Assembly (NCBI GenBank): GCA_937920335.1
Contig: CALGUT010000376.1
Coordinates: 1-7,947, forward strand
Length of the DNA: 7,947 nt
Direction of reading: 5' to 3'
Source of the DNA: an uncultured Opitutales bacterium
Lineage (GTDB): Bacteria; Verrucomicrobiota; Verrucomicrobiia; Opitutales; UBA2995
In this document: piece by piece, positions 1 to 6,518 of the stretch
Numbering within the stretch: the first letter of the stretch is position 1
How the letters are laid out: every line of letters starts with the position of its first letter
Made by a program: the position numbers and the translations under genes
The notes under the pieces: model-generated
Databases searched by the model: none
What the model was told of the DNA's origin: nothing
The model's input: the letters and a program-made list of their open reading frames with translations, nothing else

Positions 1-1391
1 ACGAGATCGGAACTCTAGCGGTGGGCATCCTGAATCCAATCGCCATGCTGTTAGCGAGTGCTTTCACGACACTGTTCTTATTCACGCTACTCATGTTAGC
101 AGATTACAGAATATCGCTGATCATAATGGTGGGTCTCGGATCGACCTACGTTATCATATATTTCATCTTCAAAAAGAATGTCGCTGACCTCGGCAAAGGA
201 CGCGTAGGTCAAGCATCTGATCGGTTTATCGCTGCTGAAGAGATCCTACAGAATATAAAGGCTACGAAAGTATTTGGGAAAGAAAGATTCTTTCTGGAAA
301 AATTCTCAAAAGCGTCTCACGAGTTCACAAATACCCAGTCGAAGGCTCCACTTTACATGGAATCTCCTCGGGCACTATTGGAAACGATAACGTTCGGAGG
401 TATCGTTGTCGTACTACTTTATATTGATACAAAAGGCGGATTGAATCTTTACCTACCCAAGCTCAGTCTTTTTGCATTAGCAGGATACCGCTTACTACCC
501 TCACTCCAACAAATCTACTTCTCACTGACGGATATTAAGTACCACCTCGGGGGCCTCGAGGCGCTTCACTCAGATATAACCGAGCTCAAATTCGATGTAT
601 CCAAGGAAGAGCGAGAAGCCATAAGCAATAACGAGATTCAGTTCAACAGGAGCATAAGCCTGAAAAATATCGGATTTTCATACCCTAAAGCAGACGAACC
701 CCTATTCAATGGTCTAGACTTAACCATAGAGAAAGGCCAACGGGTGGCATTCATCGGATCTACAGGGTCAGGAAAATCGACACTCGTTGATCTTATAATG
801 GGTCTTTTAACTCCCCAAACCGGAGAAATTTTTATCGATGATAAAAGACTCGCAAAATCAGATTGGTATACTTGGAGAAAACGGGTTGGCTATGTTCCAC
901 AGGAAATTTACTTAATCAACGATACCATCCGTAAGAATATCGCTTTTGGTCTGTACAACTCGGAAATCCCCGAGGAAGATCTTTTGGAAGCCGCGCAGAT
1001 CGCCGAAATCAGCGAGTTTATAGAGACCGAACTTGATGACGGATACAATACGAACGTAGGTGAAAGAGGAATAAGGCTAAGCGGAGGTCAAAAGCAACGA
1101 ATTGGACTCGCAAGAGCGCTTTATCATAAGCCAGATGTTCTGGTCCTTGATGAAGCCACTAGTGCCTTAGACAACAAAACCGAAAGATCTATAATGCAGT
1201 CTATAGATCATCTTCCCATGGATCTCACAATCATCATGGTCGCACACCGACTCTCAACAGTTAAGAAATGTGATACTATCTACGTTATGGATAAAGGAGT
1301 TATTGTAGACCATGGTTCGTACGATGACCTGAAAATCAGATGCAAATTATTCGAGGAAATGGATGAACAGCATCAAGAAGTCGCATCCTAG
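1..1391 (+). CDS. ABC exporter, PglK/MsbA-like flippase (3' part, truncated by window edge)
   Basis: Partial gene: the frame is open to the window edge (first full codon at base 3), so the GTG at 21 is probably internal. Family: fused membrane-plus-ATPase half-transporter of the type that flips lipid-linked oligosaccharides across the inner membrane. Seen: two hydrophobic segments near the start (about bases 30-170), two more around 370-540, then a full ATPase domain. Its motifs are Walker A GSTGSGKST (756-782), Q-loop Gln (900-902), signature LSGGQ (1077-1091), Walker B VLVLDE (1137-1154) followed by ATSALD, and switch His in VAHR (1245-1247). All catalytic residues are intact. Compared with the usual six-helix layout, TM1-2 (roughly 140 residues) lie outside the window. 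The neighbouring polysaccharide genes favour export of an undecaprenyl-linked glycan over drug or peptide export; this substrate is inferred. A lipid A-type or general multidrug exporter remains possible. Confidence 0.93.
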   Translation, partial: EIGTLAVGILNPIAMLLASAFTTLFLFTLLMLADYRISLIIMVGLGSTYVIIYFIFKKNVADLGKGRVGQASDRFIAAEEILQNIKATKVFGKERFFLEKFSKASHEFTNTQSKAPLYMESPRALLETITFGGIVVVLLYIDTKGGLNLYLPKLSLFALAGYRLLPSLQQIYFSLTDIKYHLGGLEALHSDITELKFDVSKEEREAISNNEIQFNRSISLKNIGFSYPKADEPLFNGLDLTIEKGQRVAFIGSTGSGKSTLVDLIMGLLTPQTGEIFIDDKRLAKSDWYTWRKRVGYVPQEIYLINDTIRKNIAFGLYNSEIPEEDLLEAAQIAEISEFIETELDDGYNTNVGERGIRLSGGQKQRIGLARALYHKPDVLVLDEATSALDNKTERSIMQSIDHLPMDLTIIMVAHRLSTVKKCDTIYVMDKGVIVDHGSYDDLKIRCKLFEEMDEQHQEVAS

Positions 1392-1398
1392 ACGACAA

Positions 1399-1408
1399 TA
1401 TAATTTTG
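1399..1408 (+). promoter_or_regulatory. Possible promoter -10 element (TATAAT / TAnnTTTG)
   Basis: TATAAT at 1399-1404 matches the sigma70 -10 consensus exactly. The overlapping TAATTTTG at 1401-1408 fits the Bacteroidota-type -7 pattern TAnnTTTG. It lies just after the ABC transporter stop codon and about 105 bp before the first epimerase. No convincing -35 box (TTGACA-like) or upstream TTG is found at the right spacing, so this may be chance AT-rich sequence. Confidence 0.2.
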
Positions 1409-1428
1409 CACTGGGAAAATCCCATGTA
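1407..1428 (+). other. Small hairpin in the spacer after the ABC transporter gene
   Basis: TGGGA (1412-1416), loop AAA, TCCCA (1420-1424) form a perfect 5-bp stem. With C1411 bulged, the stem extends by four pairs (1407-1410 with 1425-1428, one of them G-T). Only two T residues follow directly (then A), so it is a poor intrinsic terminator. If the TATAAT just upstream is real, the hairpin would lie at the very 5' end of the leader. Confidence 0.2.
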
Positions 1429-1514
1429 TTTATCCATCCGCTTCAAACAAACCCCATGGCATGCGAGTGACAGGAAGCGCGAACTCATTGCCTAATTAGG
1501 AAATAGATCCATTT

Positions 1515-2570
1515 ATGAAAAAACTATTGGTAACAGGTTCTTCGGGATTAATCGGATCAGAGGTTTGTACTTATTTCCATAACGCCGGTTTCGACGTGCA
1601 CGGAGTGGATAACAATCAAAGAGCAAACTTCTTTGGGCCCCAAGGTGATACGCGATGGAATCAAGAAAGGTTGGTCACCAACCTTCCCCACTTTACCCAC
1701 CATGAAATCGACATCAGAGACCGCGAAGGCATCCTTAAGCTAGTTGAAACCGTCAAACCGAATCTGATTATCCACACTGCGGCGCAACCGAGTCACGATC
1801 GCGCAGCAGCAATTCCATATGATGATTTCGATACCAATGCAGTAGGAACTCTCAATCTATTGGAGGCCAATCGACGTGTCGATTGCAGCGTTCCGTTTAT
1901 TCATATGTCGACCAATAAGGTCTATGGAGACGGTCCCAACAACATCCGACTGATCGAAAAAGAAACTCGATGGGATTATGATGACAAAACATTTGAAAAG
2001 GGTATTCCAGAAACTTACTCGATAGATCACTGTAAACACTCGCTTTTTGGAGCCTCCAAGGTCGCTGCAGACATAATGGTACAGGAATATGGGCGCTATT
2101 TCGATATGCCCACATGCTGCCTCAGGGGAGGATGCCTCACTGGCCCCAACCATACGGGAGTTGAACTCCACGGATTCCTTTCATACCTAGTCAAGTGCAA
2201 CCTCGAAGGGCGCGAGTACAAGATATTTGGATACAAAGGAAAGCAAGTAAGAGACAATATTCACTCGGAAGATGTTGTTCGGTTCATGTTCGAATTCTAT
2301 AAGAATCCACGAATAGGCGAAGTATATAATCTGGGAGGAGGTAAAGATAACTCTTGTTCGATCTTAGAAGCATTTGAAATAGCATCCAGATTCTCAGGCA
2401 AGGAACAGAATTTCGTATATCTGGACGACAACAGAATAGGCGACCATATTTGCTACTACAGTGACCTCACCAAAATGAGAGCCCACTACCCTGCCTGGGA
2501 TATTACTATTTCTCTAGAAGACACCATTGGTCAAATCGCAGAGGCTTGGAAAGCCAGGCAATCGAAGTGA
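1515..2570 (+). CDS. NAD-dependent epimerase/dehydratase, CDP-paratose 2-epimerase-like, with Phe at the catalytic Tyr position
   Basis: Extended SDR sugar-nucleotide enzyme, 351 aa, cytoplasmic. Seen: N-terminal Rossmann motif GSSGLIG (Gly8, Gly11, Gly14); acidic Asp32 ending strand 2, typical for NAD binding; STNKVYGD motif (Ser132, Thr133); and a nucleotide-binding GKQVRD motif (Arg246, Asp247). STNKVYGD, the following RWDYDD segment and QVRD resemble CDP-paratose/CDP-tyvelose 2-epimerases, which invert C2 of a CDP-3,6-dideoxyhexose using bound NAD. The usual YxxxK catalytic pair reads FGASK here: Phe178 (codon TTT, 2046-2048) replaces Tyr, while Lys182 is kept. Activity may therefore be altered, or the protein may work with its downstream paralogue. 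Start: an in-frame TAG at 1497-1499 makes ATG 1515 the only reasonable start; AGGA at 1498-1501 is a distant, weak ribosome site. The exact substrate is unknown; other NDP-sugar C2/C4 epimerases or dehydratases are possible. Confidence 0.9.
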   Translation: MKKLLVTGSSGLIGSEVCTYFHNAGFDVHGVDNNQRANFFGPQGDTRWNQERLVTNLPHFTHHEIDIRDREGILKLVETVKPNLIIHTAAQPSHDRAAAIPYDDFDTNAVGTLNLLEANRRVDCSVPFIHMSTNKVYGDGPNNIRLIEKETRWDYDDKTFEKGIPETYSIDHCKHSLFGASKVAADIMVQEYGRYFDMPTCCLRGGCLTGPNHTGVELHGFLSYLVKCNLEGREYKIFGYKGKQVRDNIHSEDVVRFMFEFYKNPRIGEVYNLGGGKDNSCSILEAFEIASRFSGKEQNFVYLDDNRIGDHICYYSDLTKMRAHYPAWDITISLEDTIGQIAEAWKARQSK

Positions 2571-3634
2571 AGGTCCTCATAACAGGCGCGGCTGGTTTCG
2601 TAGGTAGCACCATTGCAAAGGTTCTAAAGGCAACCAACCCAGAGCTATCTGTCATCGGAGTTGATAGCTTTATGAGGCCAGGAAGTGAACAAAACCGAAT
2701 CAAACTTGCGAACTTGGGTATCCCGATTATCCACGCAGACCTGAGGAGTACAAGCGACGTCGACTCTCTTCCTGTCGCCGACTCCATTATCGATGCTGCG
2801 GCGAACCCAAGTGTACTCGCTGGTATTGATGGAAACACCAGTAGTCGCCAGTTGATTGAACATAATCTGAATGGTACCATTAATTTGCTCGAGTACTGCA
2901 AGAAACACAAAGCGTCCTTCATTCTCCTTAGCACCAGTCGTGTATATTCGATTCTCGGTCTGAGTCAGATCCAAGTTGAAACCCAGAATAAAGCGTTCAC
3001 GCCAATCGCAGATCAGAAATTCCCCGAAGGGATATCCGAGCTTGGAGTCTCTGAGACCTATAGCACTCAACCGCCAATATCCATTTACGGAGCGACAAAA
3101 GTTACGTCAGAGATTCTCGCTCAAGAATATGGCGCAACCTACGATTTTCCCGTTTGGATCAATCGGTGCGGAGTCCTGGCTGGCAGCGGACAGTTTGGAC
3201 GCCCTGACCAAGGAATTTTCTCATTTTGGATAAACTCCTACTTGAGAAAAGCACCGCTAAAATACATCGGTTTCGGCGGAAATGGTTATCAAGTAAGAGA
3301 CTGCCTCCACCCCAGGGACATCGTTCCAGTGATTGTGAAACAGATAAATTCGAAGAGCACAGAAGTACAACCTATCTGTAACTATAGTGGAGGGATAGAA
3401 CAAAGCATGTCCCTAGCCCAGCTATCGGATTGGTGCAGCGAACACTGCGGAGCTCATGACGTCGAATCCGAAGAGGAAATGAGGCCGTTCGACATTCCGT
3501 GGATGATACTCGACAATCGAAAGGCCAAAGAACTTTGGGACTGGTCGCCCAAAACATCAATCGAAGAAACTCTACAAGAAATACTGGAACACGCGAAGGC
3601 GAACCCGAATTGGCTAAGCTTATCTGCAAGATGA
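2567..3634 (+). CDS. NAD-dependent epimerase/dehydratase, CDP-paratose 2-epimerase-like, catalytic Tyr intact
   Basis: Second extended SDR, 355 aa, related to the gene before it. Seen: Rossmann GAAGFVG (Gly7, Gly10, Gly13), STSRVYS (Ser122, Thr123), intact catalytic YGATK (Tyr174, Lys178), and YQVRD (Arg244, Asp245) at the place of the QVRD motif in its neighbour. The NRCGVLAG, GRPDQGIFSFWI and QVRD blocks are typical of the CDP-paratose 2-epimerase group, so a C2-type epimerisation of a nucleotide sugar is the best guess. Start: GTG 2567 overlaps the upstream TGA as GTGA and puts the usual MKVLITG beginning right at the N terminus. A TTG at 2546 would add seven residues with no homology support. 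The 4-bp overlap suggests translational coupling and comparable amounts of both proteins. CDP-glucose pathway genes (rfbF/G/H/S types) are not in the window, so the substrate stays open. Confidence 0.9.
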   Translation: MKVLITGAAGFVGSTIAKVLKATNPELSVIGVDSFMRPGSEQNRIKLANLGIPIIHADLRSTSDVDSLPVADSIIDAAANPSVLAGIDGNTSSRQLIEHNLNGTINLLEYCKKHKASFILLSTSRVYSILGLSQIQVETQNKAFTPIADQKFPEGISELGVSETYSTQPPISIYGATKVTSEILAQEYGATYDFPVWINRCGVLAGSGQFGRPDQGIFSFWINSYLRKAPLKYIGFGGNGYQVRDCLHPRDIVPVIVKQINSKSTEVQPICNYSGGIEQSMSLAQLSDWCSEHCGAHDVESEEEMRPFDIPWMILDNRKAKELWDWSPKTSIEETLQEILEHAKANPNWLSLSAR

Positions 3635-3949
3635 ACGAATTCTCTCCCTCCTCATTCCTTGAAAAATTGCCCCCAAGAAAGAGCTGATTATGAGTAGACA
3701 ATACACTTATGAGAGGCCCAGTTCGAATATGATCTCTGGTAAAAAACTCATACATCAAGCCGGATGCTTTGATCACACACTTGGAATCGAAAGATTATCG
3801 AGAGACAGTATATGGATTAAACACACTCATTTTCTTGGGAAACCATACCGAAAGGCGATGTGCGTGAGTATCTTACATTACAACTAATGGCTCCTCTCTA
3901 CAGTAAACTCTTCGAAACAACCTGCGTATTCCAACGGCCATAATTTCCT
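3635..3949. other. 315-bp interval without a convincing gene; possible gene remnant or leader
   Basis: This is the only long break between the epimerases and the polymerase. An ATG at 3631-3633 overlaps the epimerase stop as ATGA and opens a frame of only 18 codons (ends TGA 3685-3687, product begins MNEFSPSS). Downstream in that same frame there are several stops, separated by a stretch of roughly 44 codons (about 3733-3865). In the polymerase frame, a stretch of about 40 codons runs up to the TAA at 3941-3943. A weak hairpin lies at 3754-3773 (ATCAAGC, loop CGGAT, GC-T-TTGAT with one bulged T). No terminator with a T-tract, no tRNA-like fold and no clear promoter were seen. Protein-like fragments in shifting frames would suit a decayed gene, but this cannot be proven by reading. 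Confidence 0.4.
3690..3887 (+). CDS. Doubtful small ORF, 65 aa, unrecognised
   Basis: ATG 3690 to TAA 3887, 65 aa, basic, with no signal peptide, membrane segment or familiar motif. The start lies 2 bp after the stop of the 18-codon frame coupled to the epimerase, so translation by re-initiation is conceivable. The upstream AAGAAAGAG is purine-rich but not a good Shine-Dalgarno match. I do not recognise the product. It may be a chance frame within a non-coding or decayed interval, which I consider more likely than a real gene. Confidence 0.18.
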   Translation: MSRQYTYERPSSNMISGKKLIHQAGCFDHTLGIERLSRDSIWIKHTHFLGKPYRKAMCVSILHYN

Positions 3950-5308
3950 ATGACCGATTTCGACATATTCATACAATGGGCCGTCTTAGTAGCCGTCAGC
4001 ATATTCATGTTGATTCGGGGTCAACTGACTATTTTTCACCCATCGTCAATCTATCTAGCCTTCCATACTCTCGTTTTCTGTATTCGCCCCACCTTCATCA
4101 AATACGGAGATTTCGATTTCGTATGGAATTACATGGGCTTAACACCCTCGGATGATCTGTTGAGACTCACTCTTTGGATCAGCTCCGGATCATTGATCCT
4201 CTTTATCGTGACATTCTGCCTGGCTACAAACCAACGGGGCTCAAAAGAGATCATTAAGGAGATCAAAATAACGCCCGAGATGCGAAAGGCCTTTATATAC
4301 ATGTCGATCCTATTCCTTCCACTGGCTGCCTATTCTATTTTCGGAGCCGAACAGACAGGGGAAAGAGTCGGGGGAGTCTATATCATGACCGGAAGTAGCG
4401 GATACGCCAATGATGTGCAGCAAGTCCTAATTCCCATCACCATTCTTTCCATCGTTCTTTTCAAATGGAAATGGTGGTCTTTCATTCCTTTTCTAGCTTT
4501 CGTATATTTCAGAGCCAATCAAGGTTGGGCTCGATGGACCATGATTTTGCCCATACTTGCGGTCATGATGTATCACTGCTGGATGAACCGAAGAGATCTT
4601 CCGTCTTTGAAGTGGCTTATCCCTATCCCGTTTATATTCTTTTTCTTTATACAGCTAAGCCAAAATCGCATGTATTTTCGAAACCTAATAGAGGGGTTCG
4701 ATTTCGCTCAATCTAACGTCGTACAAGTCGATTCGGTAAGAGACAAGCAGTTCGCCTTTCGAAACCAATGGGACACACTGGACTTCGCTAACTACGAATA
4801 CCTTGCCTACATACTAGATAAGGTACCGAAGGAAACACACACATTTACTTTCGGAACACAGCACCTACAACTATTCACAGAACCCATCCCTAGAAAACTC
4901 TGGAAGAATAAACCCATAGGAGCCCCGATCCAATATTTTGACCTCAATGACTATGGAAACTTTATTGGTCTGACCGTATCCATTATTGGCGATGGGTGGA
5001 TGAGTGGCGGATGGATAGGAGTCATCCTCAATATCAGTATCGCCGGTGCAGGCCTAGGCCTCTTTTATGGCTGGTTCATTAAGAACCACGGGAATATATT
5101 CAAAGTAACAATCTTTATGATTACCAACTCAGTTCTGCTTCAATTATTCAGAGACGGTGGTATCGTATCTATGGCTAAGTTTATGCTCTTTACACAACTA
5201 CCTATATTGACCTGGTGGTTTATTCACCAATGGATCGTTAAGTCATCCAATATGGATTATGAAGACGAAGACATGGACACCCTGGAAGGATTTGCTACAG
5301 ACACATGA
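3950..5308 (+). CDS. Wzy-like oligosaccharide repeat-unit polymerase, polytopic membrane protein
   Basis: 452-aa integral membrane protein with about 10-11 hydrophobic segments. Approximate positions: 7-22, 28-45, 72-92, 113-128, 155-170, 173-186, 195-208, 217-233, 344-375 (may be two), 383-398 and 405-425. A long hydrophilic stretch at about 234-340 separates helices and carries the block PRKLWKNKP (314-322), followed by a Gly-rich region with DGWMSGGWIG. One large external loop and a P-R-x-x-W-x-x-K-P block near its end are common in bacterial O-antigen/EPS polymerases, which join lipid-linked repeat units on the periplasmic face. Sequence similarity in this class is low, so an O-antigen ligase or another membrane polysaccharide protein is possible. 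Start: an in-frame TAA at 3941-3943 makes ATG 3950 the first start. The stop overlaps the next ATG as ATGA (5305-5308), implying coupling to the glycosyltransferase. Confidence 0.78.
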   Translation: MTDFDIFIQWAVLVAVSIFMLIRGQLTIFHPSSIYLAFHTLVFCIRPTFIKYGDFDFVWNYMGLTPSDDLLRLTLWISSGSLILFIVTFCLATNQRGSKEIIKEIKITPEMRKAFIYMSILFLPLAAYSIFGAEQTGERVGGVYIMTGSSGYANDVQQVLIPITILSIVLFKWKWWSFIPFLAFVYFRANQGWARWTMILPILAVMMYHCWMNRRDLPSLKWLIPIPFIFFFFIQLSQNRMYFRNLIEGFDFAQSNVVQVDSVRDKQFAFRNQWDTLDFANYEYLAYILDKVPKETHTFTFGTQHLQLFTEPIPRKLWKNKPIGAPIQYFDLNDYGNFIGLTVSIIGDGWMSGGWIGVILNISIAGAGLGLFYGWFIKNHGNIFKVTIFMITNSVLLQLFRDGGIVSMAKFMLFTQLPILTWWFIHQWIVKSSNMDYEDEDMDTLEGFATDT

Positions 5309-6516
5309 GTACCGATAAATCAAAGAAAAAGGCGCTAATCATCTGGGGAAACTGGGGACCTTATCATTACTCGAGATACCGGGGATTCAAATCAGCCTGC
5401 GAGAAACATGGCATCGACCCCTACGGGTTGGAGTTATTCCAAAAGAGCAACATCTATGAATGGGCGGTAGCGGAGCACGAAGACGGCATCACACACTTTG
5501 ATTTCGGCGATCGCGAAATGGACTTTCCTATGTGGAAATGTATAACCCAACTGATACCTCACCTATGGAGACTAAAGGTTGATTACGCTCTCGTCCCATC
5601 CTATTGGCATTGGTCTTTACTCGCCAATTTCATCTGCAGAATCAGGGGTGCTAAGATCATCATGATGAATGAATCGCACGCGGATACAGAACGGGCGACT
5701 GGATTAAAGCGGTGGATAAAACGACAAATCGTGAAGCGTTTTCACGCCGCCTTCGTAGGAGGAAAACCTCATGTAAGCCACTTCAGCTCACTCGGTTTAG
5801 AAAAAGGCAAAATCTTTACTGGTTATGATGCAATTGACGTGAACTACTTTGCAGTCCGCGCCGCAAAAGTCAGAGCAACCGCTGATCAGAGCAGAGAGGA
5901 ACTTAACCTGCCCTCCAAATACTTTCTCAGTCTCAGCAGAATGGTTGTGAAAAAGAATCTTCCGAGACTGGTCGATGCCTATGCCCGATGTGATGCCATC
6001 AGTTCAGGAATTGCTACTCAGTTAGTTTTTGTCGGATCAGGTCCAGATGAAGAAGGATTACGAGTTCACGTTCAGGAAAAGGGACTCCCACTTTACGACC
6101 ACACAAAGGAGCAGTCGCCACCGATCCAAGTCGATGAAACTCGAAAAGGAGTGCATTTCTACGGATTTCGCCAAATCGAGGACAACCCTACTTTCTTTAC
6201 GCTAGCTACCGCATTCACGATGCCTAGCCTATGGGAAGAATGGGGGCTCGTGGTCAACGAAGCATTGGCATGCGGTACGCCAGTCCTCGTCGCAAAGAAT
6301 GCTGGCTGCGCCGATGACTTAGTTATTGAAGGTGTTACAGGCTATAAAATCGACCCAACAGATACCGAGTCTCTAGTCATAGGGCTCAACAAGTTGGGAT
6401 CCGGATCTTTAGACTCACCCGAGACCGAACAATCAACGTATGAGATGGCAAAACGCTTCGACTGTGAGAATTTCGGTAATAATGCGATCAAGGCCATACT
6501 ATCTACGCAAAAGTAG
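5305..6516 (+). CDS. Glycosyltransferase, GT-B fold, GT4-like (group 1)
   Basis: 403-aa cytoplasmic or membrane-associated retaining glycosyltransferase, expected to add a sugar from an NDP donor to the growing lipid-linked oligosaccharide. Seen: an N-terminal acceptor domain opening with IIWGNWGPYHYSRYRGF; the start of the donor domain at SLSRMVVKKN (Arg212 and Lys216/Lys217, usual diphosphate contacts); VGSGPDEEGLR; and the E-x7-E signature in WEEWGLVVNEA (Glu311 and Glu319). Between VGSGP and HFYGF there is a stretch of about 20 residues beyond the usual GT4 spacing, rich in charged and Pro residues. The family assignment is firm; donor and acceptor cannot be read from sequence. It overlaps the polymerase gene by 4 bp, and its TAG (6514-6516) is followed 2 bp later by the ATG of the next glycosyltransferase, so the three are probably co-translated. 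Confidence 0.9.
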   Translation: MSTDKSKKKALIIWGNWGPYHYSRYRGFKSACEKHGIDPYGLELFQKSNIYEWAVAEHEDGITHFDFGDREMDFPMWKCITQLIPHLWRLKVDYALVPSYWHWSLLANFICRIRGAKIIMMNESHADTERATGLKRWIKRQIVKRFHAAFVGGKPHVSHFSSLGLEKGKIFTGYDAIDVNYFAVRAAKVRATADQSREELNLPSKYFLSLSRMVVKKNLPRLVDAYARCDAISSGIATQLVFVGSGPDEEGLRVHVQEKGLPLYDHTKEQSPPIQVDETRKGVHFYGFRQIEDNPTFFTLATAFTMPSLWEEWGLVVNEALACGTPVLVAKNAGCADDLVIEGVTGYKIDPTDTESLVIGLNKLGSGSLDSPETEQSTYEMAKRFDCENFGNNAIKAILSTQK

Positions 6517-6518
6517 TG

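Noticed and set aside
1857..2171. Minus-strand ORF of 104 aa (and a nested 72-aa ORF) inside the first epimerase
   Set aside because: Antisense to a well-supported SDR coding frame, no recognisable motif, no start context; a shadow frame.
2506..3070. Two minus-strand ORFs (142 and 141 aa) over the second epimerase
   Set aside because: Both are antisense to the Rossmann-domain coding region and have no family signature; treated as chance open frames.
2235..3310. Shared 12-base string CAAGTAAGAGAC in both epimerases (about 2244 and 3290)
   Set aside because: It encodes the same QVRD motif in two paralogous proteins, so it reflects protein homology and codon choice, not a DNA repeat or recombination site.
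3754..3773. Hairpin ATCAAGC / GC-T-TTGAT in the gap
   Set aside because: Short stem with a bulge and no following T-tract; not a credible terminator, and the energy is probably ordinary for random sequence.
3372..3776. Minus-strand ORF of 134 aa covering the end of the second epimerase and part of the gap
   Set aside because: Mostly antisense to the SDR C-terminus. The portion in the gap shows no motif or ribosome site, so it does not explain the gap.
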